In this document: positions 37,277-45,003 of the stretch, piece after piece
Layout: the number at the start of each line of letters is the position of its first letter
How positions within the stretch are numbered: the stretch's first letter is position 1
Assembly (NCBI RefSeq): GCF_003864335.1
Contig: NZ_BEXA01000001.1
Location: 492,831 to 556,830, forward strand
DNA: 64,000 nt
From: Lentilactobacillus kosonis
GTDB lineage: Bacteria > Bacillota > Bacilli > Lactobacillales > Lactobacillaceae
Direction: 5' to 3'
The notes under the pieces: generated by a model
The model's database searches: none
The model's input: the letters and a program-made list of their open reading frames with translations, nothing else
Told to the model about the DNA's origin: nothing
Translations under genes and position numbers: made by a program

Positions 37277-37444
37277 TTAATTATTAATTTTTTTGTTCAC
37301 CCAGTAAGCACCAAGATCAAATAACACGCACATTACAATTAGAATTATTGTGCTGGTTGAGTGGTCAAAAAACAAACAAATCAATATGACAGCGATAGCT
37401 GCCAATAGTATTTTAAAATTCCAAGTTGATGTAAATATCTTCAT
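37277..37444 (-). CDS. Very small membrane protein, unknown function (55 residues)
   Basis: Starts at ATG 37444 with AGAGGTTAATC upstream and ends at TAA 37277. The product begins MKIFTSTWNFK and has two hydrophobic stretches, ILLAAIAVILICLFF and TIILIVMCVLFDLGAYW, ending VNKKINN. It lies 2 bases after the preceding gene and is probably translated in the same operon. No family recognised. Confidence 0.65.
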   Translation of the reverse strand: MKIFTSTWNFKILLAAIAVILICLFFDHSTSTIILIVMCVLFDLGAYWVNKKINN

Positions 37445-37446
37445 GA

Positions 37447-37686
37447 TTAACCTCTATTTTGATATTTTCTTGACGTGTTTAATCTTCTCTTTTTACTGGC
37501 ATTAAGCCAAAGCATAGATATATATCCAACGTTAGTTAAAACAATTAAAATGCCTGTAAATACGCTTAATAAAAAGGATTGAAAAAAGAAAACACTAATA
37601 AGCAACACAAGTTCAATTGTATCTGCCCAAATGAAAAAATGATTCCAAAAATCATAAGGTTTAACGAACACTTTTGATGATTTCAT
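37447..37686 (-). CDS. Small membrane protein, unknown function (first gene of leftward islet operon)
   Basis: A 79-residue protein with two hydrophobic segments (ELVLLISVFFFQSFLLSVF and ILIVLTNVGYISMLWL) and a strongly basic C-terminus (ASKKRRLNTSRKYQNR). The N-terminus FVKPYDFWNHFFIWA resembles FYKSLDFWLGLIFSI of the rightward islet gene at 38359, hinting at common origin. I chose ATG 37686 because GGAGGTAATC precedes it directly. No family recognised. The sequence from 37687 to 37902, the space between divergent transcripts, shows no gene. Confidence 0.7.
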   Translation of the reverse strand: MKSSKVFVKPYDFWNHFFIWADTIELVLLISVFFFQSFLLSVFTGILIVLTNVGYISMLWLNASKKRRLNTSRKYQNRG

Positions 37687-37902
37687 GATTACCTCCAACG
37701 CTTAGTACCCACAGGCAGAGCAATAGGTTGCATAACAATTTCATGAGTATTCTGGAAGACGTTTAACTTAATTATTACATAATACGCATATTAAGAAGTT
37801 ATATTTATCATACAATAATTTATTGATTATTGTAAATGCAGTATTACAATAGAGTTGAAATATAATCTAAAGATTATGAATGATGTAATTAGGGGAGATA
37901 TT

Positions 37903-38103
37903 ATGAAAAAATCACATTCTAAGAAATGTCATAATAACAACCATCGCCATAATTGTTATTGGAATATTATATGGAGTTCTGACAATTTATTCTGTACCTA
38001 AGGGATCCGGCTCTGTCTTTTAAAAATTAATGATCAAATAAAAAACACAAAGTCAGAGAGTGAGATTGCTAATCATTTCGACAGTTTCTCGCCGTTATTA
38101 TGA
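37903..38103 (+). CDS. Small membrane-anchored protein, unknown function (frameshifted)
   Basis: ATG 37903 follows GGGGAGATATT. As written the frame closes after 32 codons, but another frame continues as NVIITTIAIIVIGILYGV then LTIYSVPKGSGSV and, after adding one T at 38018-38021, KINDQIKNTKSESEIANHF to TGA 38101-38103. The joined product is about 66 residues with one N-terminal membrane helix and a short polar domain. The first break is near 37907-37917 (one A too many, or two missing). No family recognised. Confidence 0.5.
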
Positions 38104-38129
38104 AAGACTATTGTTTATGGAGGAACATA

Positions 38130-38326
38130 ATGTTTAATAAAAAAGAAGATACTAATAGGTTTAGTGCAGATATAGATGAACTTATGGATACCAACCAAAA
38201 TGTTGATATTATCGTTGATAAAATACTAAAGTTCAATACTTGGTAGTTTCTCAAGGTGGAGCAGTCGGTGGTGTTGGGGTCACGGTATTAGTAGATAGTG
38301 ATGGCAAACCGTTACTTGCGAAGTAG
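38130..38326 (+). CDS. DUF6440 family protein (one frameshift)
   Basis: The joined product is 65 residues. The end VQYLVVSQGGAVGGVGVTVL followed by VDSDGKPLLAK matches the DUF6440 pattern (cleavable-looking VQYL...G...LLD.DGKP). The frame breaks near 38231; the simplest repair restores IVDKDTKVQYL by adding one base. ATG 38130 follows GGAGGAACATA. DUF6440 genes are short and often sit near phage- or toxin-like loci in Firmicutes; function unknown. Confidence 0.65.
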
Positions 38327-38358
38327 AAGATGAAACGGAAATATATGAGGAGATCATC

Positions 38359-38562
38359 ATGAATAAACATATTATCTTTTATAAATCATTAGATTTTTGG
38401 TTAGGACTTATATTTTCAATTTCAAATTTATATTCCGTAGTTCAAGATTTATCTAATATTGATTTTATATTTTATCTAGATCTAGTGGGACTATTACTTG
38501 GAATAGCATTGATTATTGACTCTATAAGAATAGATAGAAAAACAAAAAAATATGCTGAATAG
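38359..38562 (+). CDS. Small membrane protein, unknown function (67 residues)
   Basis: Two hydrophobic segments (FWLGLIFSISNLYSVV and FIFYLDLVGLLLGIALII) and a basic tail (RIDRKTKKYAE). ATG 38359 follows GAGGAGATCATC. The N-terminal IFYKSLDFW resembles the KPYDFW start of the oppositely oriented gene at 37447-37686. Intact. No family recognised. Confidence 0.7.
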   Translation: MNKHIIFYKSLDFWLGLIFSISNLYSVVQDLSNIDFIFYLDLVGLLLGIALIIDSIRIDRKTKKYAE

Positions 38563-38708
38563 CATGATTATAAATTCTCCATTAAAATACTATTAATTGG
38601 ATTATCTCGACATAATTTAATTGTATATTAAAGAGTAAAGATAATTAAAAGCTACTGGAAATTGCATTTTTAATATGTAAATAGGGTCGGAAAAGGTGAG
38701 CGATATTT

Positions 38709-39071
38709 ATGAAAAAAATTCTTCACTTGGTATCTCTAATAGTTTTGGTGGGATTATCAGTATTAGTAGTTAGTGGTTGCGAAGAAAAAAGTGATCAAGA
38801 TGTTCTAATTCAGTTTCCTTGGAAATTAAAAGTTAGTTCTAATGATCGCCTATCAGGTAACGTTATATTTACTTCAACAAAGATGAAATATACACAAGGC
38901 AGTAAAAAGGAAAATTTCAATTATACTTTAGATGATAATGATACTTTTGTTATTAAAAATGGCAAATTCGCTGGTAAATATAAGTTATTAACTGATACTA
39001 CGGATTATGTATTACGACCATATTCTAAGAGCTTAAATAAGCCTAAAATTGATTTGATTAGAAATGATTGA
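38709..39071 (+). CDS. Small lipoprotein, unknown function
   Basis: A 120-residue exported lipoprotein: MKKILHLVSLIVLVGLSV signal, lipobox VSGC with the lipidated Cys near residue 24. The mature part is beta-rich (WKLKVSSNDRLSGNVIFTST, NFNYTLDDNDTFVIKNG) and resembles the simple beta domains of DUF-type immunity-like lipoproteins, but no family is recognised. ATG 38709, SD AAAGGTGAG. Last rightward gene of the islet. Confidence 0.7.
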   Translation: MKKILHLVSLIVLVGLSVLVVSGCEEKSDQDVLIQFPWKLKVSSNDRLSGNVIFTSTKMKYTQGSKKENFNYTLDDNDTFVIKNGKFAGKYKLLTDTTDYVLRPYSKSLNKPKIDLIRND

Positions 39072-39105
39072 ATTTGGTCATTATAGGAATATCAGATAGA
39101 TAAAA

Positions 39106-39147
39106 AAGAATATTCAAATGGAAAAACTATTCCATATAAACATTCTT
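39106..39147. terminator. Terminator within the small-protein islet
   Basis: AAGAAT.TT...ATGGAA pairs with TTCCAT...AC.ATTCTT, with a run of As before it (Ts on the minus strand); lies between convergent islet genes. Confidence 0.65.
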
Positions 39148-39167
39148 CTTTAAATAATGAGATTGAA

Positions 39168-39373
39168 TTATTTGTCATTTTTTTGTTTTTTGCTGTATCT
39201 TAATCTAATTATAGCGATAACTAAATAAATACCCATAGTTACGAAAAGTCCTATCCATTTAGTTGTACTTGAATTAGGCAAAGCACCTAACCAAAAAAGC
39301 ATTAATAAAAACTGAGAATATGTACCAAATGTTTTCAATGATTCGTAATATTTTTAATTTTATTAATAATCAT
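39168..39373 (-). CDS. Small membrane protein, unknown function (one frameshift)
   Basis: The joined product is 68 residues: MIINKIKKYYESLKTFG, a hydrophobic stretch FLLMLFWLGALP, then WIGLFVTMGIYLVIAII and the basic tail RLRYSKKQKNDK. The frame breaks at 39351-39355, where five Ts on the plus strand should be six. ATG 39373 has AGAGG close upstream. No family recognised; two membrane helices. Confidence 0.55.
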
Positions 39374-39416
39374 GTTTCCTCTAGTTTAAACATCCAAATC
39401 AGTTTTTTTATCTTAT

Positions 39417-39779
39417 TTAAAAACGAGTTATTTTAATCAATTTGTATTCATGTAAAATAACTGATTTCATATTGATATAAACACCAACATAACCTTTAAG
39501 TCCACTTATTCTTGCAGGGAAGTAGGCTAAATTTTCACTACCTTGGTTATCAGCAGCAAATTTCAATGTTACCTTTTTTTGCTTTTTTAATTCGTGATAC
39601 AACGTTTTGCTTTTAACTACACTTTTCAATGTATTATATTTTTTGGCACTTAAAGACTTATTAATATAATTTTGTGTGTAATCCTCCATACTTCTGTCTG
39701 CTGTTAGCAACTGAAAAATTATCGATATAAATAAGAGCCCGATTAAGACGACCATTCTTTTAATAATTATATCTTTCAA
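39417..39779 (-). CDS. Membrane-anchored protein, unknown function
   Basis: A 120-residue protein with one N-terminal helix (MVVLIGLLFISIIFQLL) followed by a charged extracytoplasmic domain (DYTQNYINKSLSAKKYNTLK ... VTLKFAADNQGSENLAYFPA). TTG 39779 is the better start, 8 bases after GGGAGG; an in-frame GTG at 39788 lies inside that ribosome site. Probably co-transcribed with the next leftward gene. No family recognised. The gap 39780-39941 holds only AT-rich sequence. Confidence 0.65.
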   Translation of the reverse strand: MKDIIIKRMVVLIGLLFISIIFQLLTADRSMEDYTQNYINKSLSAKKYNTLKSVVKSKTLYHELKKQKKVTLKFAADNQGSENLAYFPARISGLKGYVGVYINMKSVILHEYKLIKITRF

Positions 39780-39941
39780 TTTAAACACCTCCCTTTTACT
39801 TATTTAATCATTACTTTAATCATAGAATTGTGAGCAGGCATTAAATCATTAAGCAGTGTTTTTTTAACAAATCTTTATTGAGTTACGTTAATTTTATAAT
39901 GTGTGCAGTAAATAACGTCATAGTTCTTTCTTCGCTTTAGC

Positions 39942-39995
39942 AAAAAGATGTCGTAAAATCAACTCTCAACGGAGTAGATTTTACGGCATCTTTTT
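39942..39995. terminator. Terminator after DMT transporter gene
   Basis: A 19-base stem, AAAAAGATGTCGTAAAATC with its near-complement, around a 16-base loop; T-run on the minus strand past the transporter stop. Confidence 0.88.
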
Positions 39996-39998
39996 AGA

Positions 39999-40895
39999 TT
40001 AATATATCAGTGTTAATGCGATTAATAGAAAAATTAACGTTAGAATTTTTGCGAAGGTTAGTGGTTGTCTTGGGGTTTCAAACCAACCAAAAGTTTCAAT
40101 TAGCATACTCATCACAATTTGGCCTAGGACGATAGCAATCATGGCGATTCCGACGCCTAAAGCTGGAATTCCAAAAACTAGTGATGTCAGGTAGATTACA
40201 CCGTACAAACCACCGATTAAATACCAGTTACTGCTTTTACGGATCCCGTTGAAACTTCCTTTACCAAAAAGTAACACCAGGACGGTTAATAGTAATGAAC
40301 CTATGAAGAAATTGTAAAAGCTACTTTCAAATTGGCCAATACTTTTCCCAAGTTCACCATACATGGTTCCCTCAATGCTTAAGAAGCTTCCTGAAAGTAA
40401 TGCTAACAGATAGAAGAATGGGTTCTTGGTTTTGGGTTTATCCAGAACACTGGATGGCTTTTGGTCTTGGTATAGTGCAGTCATTGCAAGAATTAATAGG
40501 ATGGTCGCAATGCCTCGTTTTAACCCAAAGGCAATAATATTACTACCTAAGAAACCGAAGTTATCAATAATAAAACTAGCTAAAATTTGTCCGGAAATCG
40601 CGGTAATATTTGCAGCAACCACGCCAATTTTTGGAACTGCCAAAGTCATTAACACTAGGTATCCAGTTCCAAAGAAGACACCAAGTAATTGCCATTTAGG
40701 AACCGTAAATATTCGCAATATCTCTCCATGACGAGTAAATAATAACCAAAATGTTAGTAAAATTGCGCCACCTACAAAATTGACGAGGGCCGTTTCTAGA
40801 GCACCGATTCGCTGACTTAATCGCCCATTAGTAGACGATTGAAGTCCTAATATCATGCCCCCGAAAATAATTGAGATCAACCCAGTAATTGCCAT
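39999..40895 (-). CDS. DMT-superfamily transporter (tandem DUF606/YdcZ domains)
   Basis: A 298-residue membrane protein made of two homologous halves, each of about five transmembrane segments. Both halves carry the family pattern: GGMILGLQSSTNGRLSQRIG and ETALVNFVGGAILL in the first, GSFLSIEGTMYGELGKSIG and ESSFYNFFIGSLLL in the second. The fused form is common in Firmicutes; substrate unknown. I chose ATG 40895 (MAITGLIS) because GGAGG lies about 8 bases upstream. Divergent from the second HxlR gene, with a candidate operator over its promoter. Intact. Confidence 0.88.
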   Translation of the reverse strand: MAITGLISIIFGGMILGLQSSTNGRLSQRIGALETALVNFVGGAILLTFWLLFTRHGEILRIFTVPKWQLLGVFFGTGYLVLMTLAVPKIGVVAANITAISGQILASFIIDNFGFLGSNIIAFGLKRGIATILLILAMTALYQDQKPSSVLDKPKTKNPFFYLLALLSGSFLSIEGTMYGELGKSIGQFESSFYNFFIGSLLLTVLVLLFGKGSFNGIRKSSNWYLIGGLYGVIYLTSLVFGIPALGVGIAMIAIVLGQIVMSMLIETFGWFETPRQPLTFAKILTLIFLLIALTLIY

Positions 40896-40976
40896 AATAC
40901 TTCCTCCATTTATTCGTGAATTAATTCGCTTAGCGACTTGCCTTTTAATGAACAAATGTTAGTATAGTGGCTGAGG

Positions 40977-40989
40977 TTACTTTAAGTAA
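40977..40989. promoter_or_regulatory. Candidate HxlR operator
   Basis: TTACTTTAAGTAA is a perfect inverted repeat (TTACTT/AAGTAA, one-base centre) followed by GTAG, between the divergent DMT and HxlR genes. It lies where the -35 of the DMT promoter should be (a TATACT-like -10 follows on the minus strand near 40961-40966). Confidence 0.6.
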
Positions 40990-41061
40990 GTAGGCACAAT
41001 AAAATTCCATACGGTAAAAAATGCCCTAATGGATAACGACAGGGGTTAGGAGGATTTTGAT

Positions 41062-41429
41062 TTGAAAAAAATTTATCATATTGCGGTTGAGGCGACCCTA
41101 GATGTAATTGGTGGTAAGTGGAAACCAATCATTTTATGTCATTTAGGTGGCCAAACATTAAGGACAGGTGAATTACGTCGGCTTATTCCAGCAATTTCCC
41201 AACGGACGCTGACTAATCAGCTGCGTGAATTAGAAGCGGATAGAATTATTGATCGCAAGGTTTATAATCAAGTTCCTCCAAAGGTTGAATATTCATTAAC
41301 TGAAGAAGGAAAGAGTCTTAGAAATATCTTGTTAGCCATGTCTGAATGGGGTGAAAGTCGGGTAACGGAAGAAAAAAAAACGCGGCACCGATGTGCAAAT
41401 TTTACAGGACAATTGGGATGGATATTTAA
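41062..41429 (+). CDS. HxlR-family transcriptional regulator (one frameshift near the C-terminus)
   Basis: The joined product is 122 residues: [40 protein letters not shown] and the wing [20 protein letters not shown]. Cys26 follows helix 2, as in the first HxlR protein. The nine-A run at 41372-41380 appears one base short: as written the frame runs on through the terminator hairpin to 41502, whereas the repaired frame stops at 41427-41429. TTG 41062 is the start, 8 bases after AGGAGG. Probably controls the divergent DMT transporter. Confidence 0.85.
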
Positions 41430-41457
41430 ATATGTAACTGGCATTGGGCAAAAAAAT

Positions 41458-41486
41458 AAGGAGGAGCGGCATTGCCGCTCCTCCTT
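41458..41486 (+). terminator. Terminator after HxlR gene 2
   Basis: A 14-bp GC-rich perfect hairpin (AAGGAGGAGCGGCA with its complement, one-base loop). The tail is only weakly T-rich. A second hairpin, ACCGCAAAC/GTTTGCGGT, follows at 41503-41537 and may serve the leftward small gene. Confidence 0.8.
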
Positions 41487-41572
41487 TACTATACATCGGT
41501 AGACCGCAAACCAAATTGAAAACCTAGTTTGCGGTTTGAAGATATAATTCTATTGGGTTAATAAACTCACAG

Positions 41573-41725
41573 CTATTTACGGTTCATGTAACGATAAATG
41601 GCAAATAAGATAATTGCCACTAAGATAGCAACGCCCAAAATTGGTTGTTCTTTAAAAATTAAATGAAAAAAGAATATCCGATGAATTCCGTGAATTCTAG
41701 GAACTAATGTAATAAATGGCTTCAT
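41573..41725 (-). CDS. Very small membrane protein (50 residues)
   Basis: ATG 41725 follows GGAGATAAAA and the frame ends at TAG 41573. MKPFITLVPRIHGIHRIFFF is followed by a clear membrane helix (ILGVAILVAIILFAIYRY) and MNRK. No family recognised. Divergent from cardiolipin synthase; the good ribosome site and one clean helix make it a plausible real gene. Confidence 0.55.
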   Translation of the reverse strand: MKPFITLVPRIHGIHRIFFFHLIFKEQPILGVAILVAIILFAIYRYMNRK

Positions 41726-41790
41726 TTTTATCTCCTATTACGAGTATACTGACTTCATAAACATATTTTAAAACTTTTTGGGAGATTGTA

Positions 41791-43251
41791 ATGGAATTTG
41801 ATTGGTCATTATTTTTTCAGGTGATAGTAGTAATTAATGCCGCTTTTGCCATTTTGACAGTTTTTAGAGAAAAACGTGATATCGCTGCAATTTGGGCATG
41901 GTTGTTGGTACTAGTGTTTTTACCAATTATTGGATTTATTGCATATGCATTTATTGGTCGTAAACTACCTAAAAACCGTTTGTTTAAATTGCATTCACAT
42001 GTTCAAATGCAATTGGATGAACGGCTTTTAGAACAGCGAAGACAGCTTGGAAGTGAATTAAAAACTGCTTCAGATGACATTTCATCTCGAGCAATTAGCG
42101 CTGTAAATATGTTTAGTCAAACCGATTCTTCTTTTTTGGCTCGACAAAACAAAGTAAAAATTCTGACTGATGGTAAGTCCTTGTTTCACCGAATTATTGA
42201 AGATATCGAGAGTGCTAAGAAAAGTATTCACATCGAATTTTATACGTTTTATAGTGATGAAATTGGTCATGAAATTTTAAATTTATTAGTTAAGAAAGCT
42301 CAACAGGGAGTTGAGGTACGAGTAATTTATGATTCTTGGGGTTCAATGGGTACGACACGAAAATTCTTCAAGCCTTTAGTTGATGCCGGGGGATACGCTT
42401 ACCCATTCTTGAACACAAGGTCTGTTGTTCTTGATTTCCGACTTAATTTTCGGGATCATAGAAAAATTATCGTGATTGATGGAACCATTGGTTATACAGG
42501 TGGATTTAACATTGGTGACCAATATTTAGGCCGGAAGAAAAAGTTTGGTAACTGGCGAGACACCCATTTGCGAATTATTGGTTCGGGAGTATTTGGGTTA
42601 CAAGCTAGATTCATTTTGGATTGGAATGCTACTAGCTCTAAAGCAAACATTAATGAAAGCCGAGTAGATCCTAATTACTTTCCAGTTACGACTACAAAAG
42701 GATCTGTAAATATGCAGATTGTTTCAAGTGGTCCCGATTCGGATCTGCAGCAAATCAAGATGGGGTATATTAAGCTGATTACCCTTGCCCGTGACTATTG
42801 TTACATTCAATCGCCATACTTAATTCCAGATGATAGTGTATTAGATGCCTTAAGAATTGCGGCTTCATCAGGAGTCGATGTTAGAATTATGGTGCCATCG
42901 ATGCCAGATCATCCATTTGTTTATCGAGCAACGCAATATTATGCTCGACAGTTAGCAGAGGAAGGCATCAAAGTGTATTACTACGATAACGGCTTCATGC
43001 ATGCAAAAACGATGGTCATTGATGATAGTATGGCTTCAGTGGGTTCAGCTAATTTGGATTATCGAAGCTTTAAGTTAAATTTTGAAATAAATTCGTTTAT
43101 TTATGACAGTAAAATTGCTTCTGAATTGAAAGATCTCTTTTTACGAGATATGGATAATAGTACATTACAAACTCAAGAAATGTTTGCTAATCAGTCTGTA
43201 TGGCTGAAATTTAAGCAGACATTTTCCCGTTTATTATCTCCGATTTTATAA
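41791..43251 (+). CDS. cls: Cardiolipin synthase
   Basis: Condenses two phosphatidylglycerols to cardiolipin at the membrane. A 486-residue phospholipase-D-type enzyme: two N-terminal membrane helices (LFFQVIVVINAAFAIL and IWAWLLVLVFLPIIGFIAY), then two HKD motifs, FRDHRKIIVIDGTIGYTGG (about residue 225) and FMHAKTMVIDDSMASVGSAN (about residue 410). ATG 41791 follows GGGAG. Intact. Confidence 0.95.
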   Translation: MEFDWSLFFQVIVVINAAFAILTVFREKRDIAAIWAWLLVLVFLPIIGFIAYAFIGRKLPKNRLFKLHSHVQMQLDERLLEQRRQLGSELKTASDDISSRAISAVNMFSQTDSSFLARQNKVKILTDGKSLFHRIIEDIESAKKSIHIEFYTFYSDEIGHEILNLLVKKAQQGVEVRVIYDSWGSMGTTRKFFKPLVDAGGYAYPFLNTRSVVLDFRLNFRDHRKIIVIDGTIGYTGGFNIGDQYLGRKKKFGNWRDTHLRIIGSGVFGLQARFILDWNATSSKANINESRVDPNYFPVTTTKGSVNMQIVSSGPDSDLQQIKMGYIKLITLARDYCYIQSPYLIPDDSVLDALRIAASSGVDVRIMVPSMPDHPFVYRATQYYARQLAEEGIKVYYYDNGFMHAKTMVIDDSMASVGSANLDYRSFKLNFEINSFIYDSKIASELKDLFLRDMDNSTLQTQEMFANQSVWLKFKQTFSRLLSPIL

Positions 43252-43264
43252 ATGAGCAAATCGC

Positions 43265-43293
43265 TTGCTAATTCGAGCCAAATTTAATATATT
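43265..43293 (+). promoter_or_regulatory. Candidate promoter of an intergenic RNA
   Basis: TTGCTA (43265-43270), 17-base spacer, TATATT (43288-43293), beginning 14 bases after the cardiolipin synthase stop. Confidence 0.5.
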
Positions 43294-43299
43294 AATGAT

Positions 43300-43634
43300 G
43301 AAGGGTGAATGACTAATCACCTGTTTGGCAGACGAGGGATGTATTTCTATTATTAGAGTCACTGAGTCAACGCGCTCAGATCCGCGTAGTTTGCTGAAGT
43401 AAACAGAAGTATAACTTTTTTAAACCGACTCTTAGTTGAGTCAATGATTGGTCCTAACCTTTCAGGTAAATGTTCCAATTTTAAAGCATCATGATTTTCA
43501 GAGTTCCAAAGTTCCAAGGATCAGAGTATTAAGTTTTAAAGTTCCAAATGTTCAAGAATCAGTGGAGTATTAATCAGTTTCAAAGTATTATTCTCCAGAG
43601 CTCTTCGTCGTGAGACGAGGAGCTTTTTGTGTCT
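43300..43634 (+). ncRNA. Candidate structured RNA of about 335 bases
   Basis: The gap between cls and the next gene contains no ORF with a ribosome site, yet starts with a promoter and ends in a good terminator (AGCTC.TTCGTC/GACGA.GGAGCT then TTTTT, 43596-43634). Inside are several short hairpins (CTGAG/CTCAG near 43363-43379, GTTT/AAAC near 43390-43404, GACTC/GAGTC near 43427-43442) and imperfect GTTCCAA repeats. It does not carry the motifs of T-box, purine, SAM, TPP, 6S, tmRNA, SRP or RNase P RNAs that I know. Function unknown. Confidence 0.45.
43469..43581 (+). repeat. Imperfect tandem repeat, three units of about 37-43 bases
   Basis: Units begin GTTCCAA and share the order GTTCCAAnGTTCnAAG, GATCAG or AATCAG, GAGTATTAA, GTTT: two clear copies (43501-43537 and 43539-43581) and a degenerate one before them (43469-43500). 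They lie inside the candidate RNA. Confidence 0.55.
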
Positions 43635-43795
43635 TTAAGAAACCGTTAGTCAATTAAAAGGAATGTGTTGATTTATTAACAAATTAACATTAATATTATT
43701 CTTAACATATTCTAATTTTAATTTAATCATAAATCACTTAATCATCGACATGTTTTAGGGGAGGATGAGTAGGAGATTTCTTGGGGGATGACACA

Positions 43796-44347
43796 ATGAA
43801 ACTACACACACTGGGTCCAGAAGCGACTGATAGCTACAAGGCAACAATGTATCTGAGGGAGATGTATTTGGACCTAGAAGATGCTGAAGTTGTATTACAT
43901 AGTTCCTTTGATGATATTTATCGGCATTTAGAGCATGAGCAAGGTGACTTATTTTTAGTTCCCGTTGCATATAGAAGTGCGCAATCAAATGGTAACTGGG
44001 CGGATAATAACTTGAAGTACTCTAACCAGCTCGATATCATTAATGTTTTTAAGCTTCCTATTATGCCATTGATGTTAGTTAGAAATCCAGATGACAATAA
44101 CGGCAAAGCCGTGCTCCATCCATCAACGAAGCAATTAATTAAGGAATACAGTTTAGATAAAGGTCGCAAATTGAATTTAGAGTTTGTGGATAGTAAGGCT
44201 GAAGCCCTCGCTAAATTTAAAGGTAATGGCTATGAATTCGCAATTGTGAGTAAAGATATTTATAACATTGATTGTGAGCATCGACACGATGAAATTATTT
44301 CTGAGTATTCGCCAACAATGATTTGGTGTTTGTATCGAATAGGTTAG
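43796..44347 (+). CDS. Prephenate dehydratase-like (type-2 periplasmic-binding fold) protein, probably not a dehydratase
   Basis: A 183-residue protein with the opening LHTLGPEATDSYKATMYL that resembles the LGPEGTFSE start of prephenate dehydratases, followed by LFLVPVAYRSA (compare ALVPIENS) and a second lobe with EALAKFKGNGYEFAIVSKD. The catalytic Thr-Arg-Phe motif of true dehydratases and the ACT domain are missing, so a dehydratase role is doubtful; a related amino-acid or prephenate-binding role is possible. ATG 43796 follows GGGGGATGACACA. It may have its own promoter (TTAACA and TATTCT near 43690-43715). Intact. Confidence 0.6.
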   Translation: MKLHTLGPEATDSYKATMYLREMYLDLEDAEVVLHSSFDDIYRHLEHEQGDLFLVPVAYRSAQSNGNWADNNLKYSNQLDIINVFKLPIMPLMLVRNPDDNNGKAVLHPSTKQLIKEYSLDKGRKLNLEFVDSKAEALAKFKGNGYEFAIVSKDIYNIDCEHRHDEIISEYSPTMIWCLYRIG

Positions 44348-44354
44348 CAACACT

Positions 44355-44386
44355 AAAAAAGAGACCGCTTAAGCGGTCTCTTTTTT
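44355..44386. terminator. Bidirectional terminator
   Basis: Perfect palindrome AGAGACCGCTTAAGCGGTCTCT flanked by A6 and T6, between convergent genes. Confidence 0.92.
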
Positions 44387-44389
44387 AGT

Positions 44390-44911
44390 TTATTTACTTA
44401 AATCAATTGACATGTTTACGAAGTATAAACTCACGGCACCAATTCCCATGGTGACAAATTCACCAATTCCAGTAGTTAAGTAGGAACTCCAGAAAGTGGG
44501 CCAAAAGGCACTATTACCAAAGAAGGCAATCTCAAAAGCAATAATGAACATGTAGAAAGTGCCAATAAGCACAGAAACTACCAGTTTTAATGGTAAATTG
44601 TTCATCTTTCGAGTTACCAAGTAGATTGTGACTAAGGCAATAAAGGTTTCAAACGTCCCAAAAATCATATCCACTGGGCCTAATGATGACATCATATTGG
44701 ATATAAAACATCCAAGGGTGATAGCGATGATATAGCGCTTGTTAAATGGCACTAGATTATTTAATCCCTCGGCAAATCGGAATTGAATTGGGCCAAAACT
44801 AAAGGCTGCAAAGACAGTCGTGGTTAACACGATATAGAGTGCAGCGACAACGGCAGCTTTCACAATATCAATTAAGCTGTCGATGCCGAAAAAATTGATC
44901 TTAGAATTCAT
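44390..44911 (-). CDS. queT: Queuosine precursor ECF transporter S component QueT
   Basis: A 173-residue membrane protein with about six helices. The segment FSFGPIQFRFAEGLNNLVPF followed by NKRYIIAITLGC is the QueT signature; GPVDMIFGTFETFIA is also typical. It takes up a queuosine precursor (preQ0/preQ1 or queuine) with the shared ECF module. ATG 44911 lies about 9 bases after AAAGGAAGGA. The 92-base upstream gap has a TTGACC and TAAAGT promoter-like pair and a small hairpin, but I do not recognise a preQ1 riboswitch with confidence. Confidence 0.9.
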   Translation of the reverse strand: MNSKINFFGIDSLIDIVKAAVVAALYIVLTTTVFAAFSFGPIQFRFAEGLNNLVPFNKRYIIAITLGCFISNMMSSLGPVDMIFGTFETFIALVTIYLVTRKMNNLPLKLVVSVLIGTFYMFIIAFEIAFFGNSAFWPTFWSSYLTTGIGEFVTMGIGAVSLYFVNMSIDLSK

Positions 44912-45003
44912 TACTAAATTCCTTCCTTTGTTATTCAGTTATTAGTTTAACTAACTAATTAACTTTACCCTAAAATAATTCCATGGTCAAAGTTACTAGG
45001 TAA

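Noticed and set aside
36900..39779. Prophage remnant explanation for the small-gene islet
   Set aside because: No integrase, attachment repeats, or phage structural or lysis genes are visible.
43510..43600. CRISPR array from the GTTCCAA repeats
   Set aside because: Repeats are imperfect, contiguous without unique spacers of constant size, and no cas genes are present.
44912..45003. PreQ1 ri­boswitch before queT
   Set aside because: Context makes it attractive, but the 92-base gap shows neither the preQ1-I pseudoknot pattern nor a convincing preQ1-II fold.
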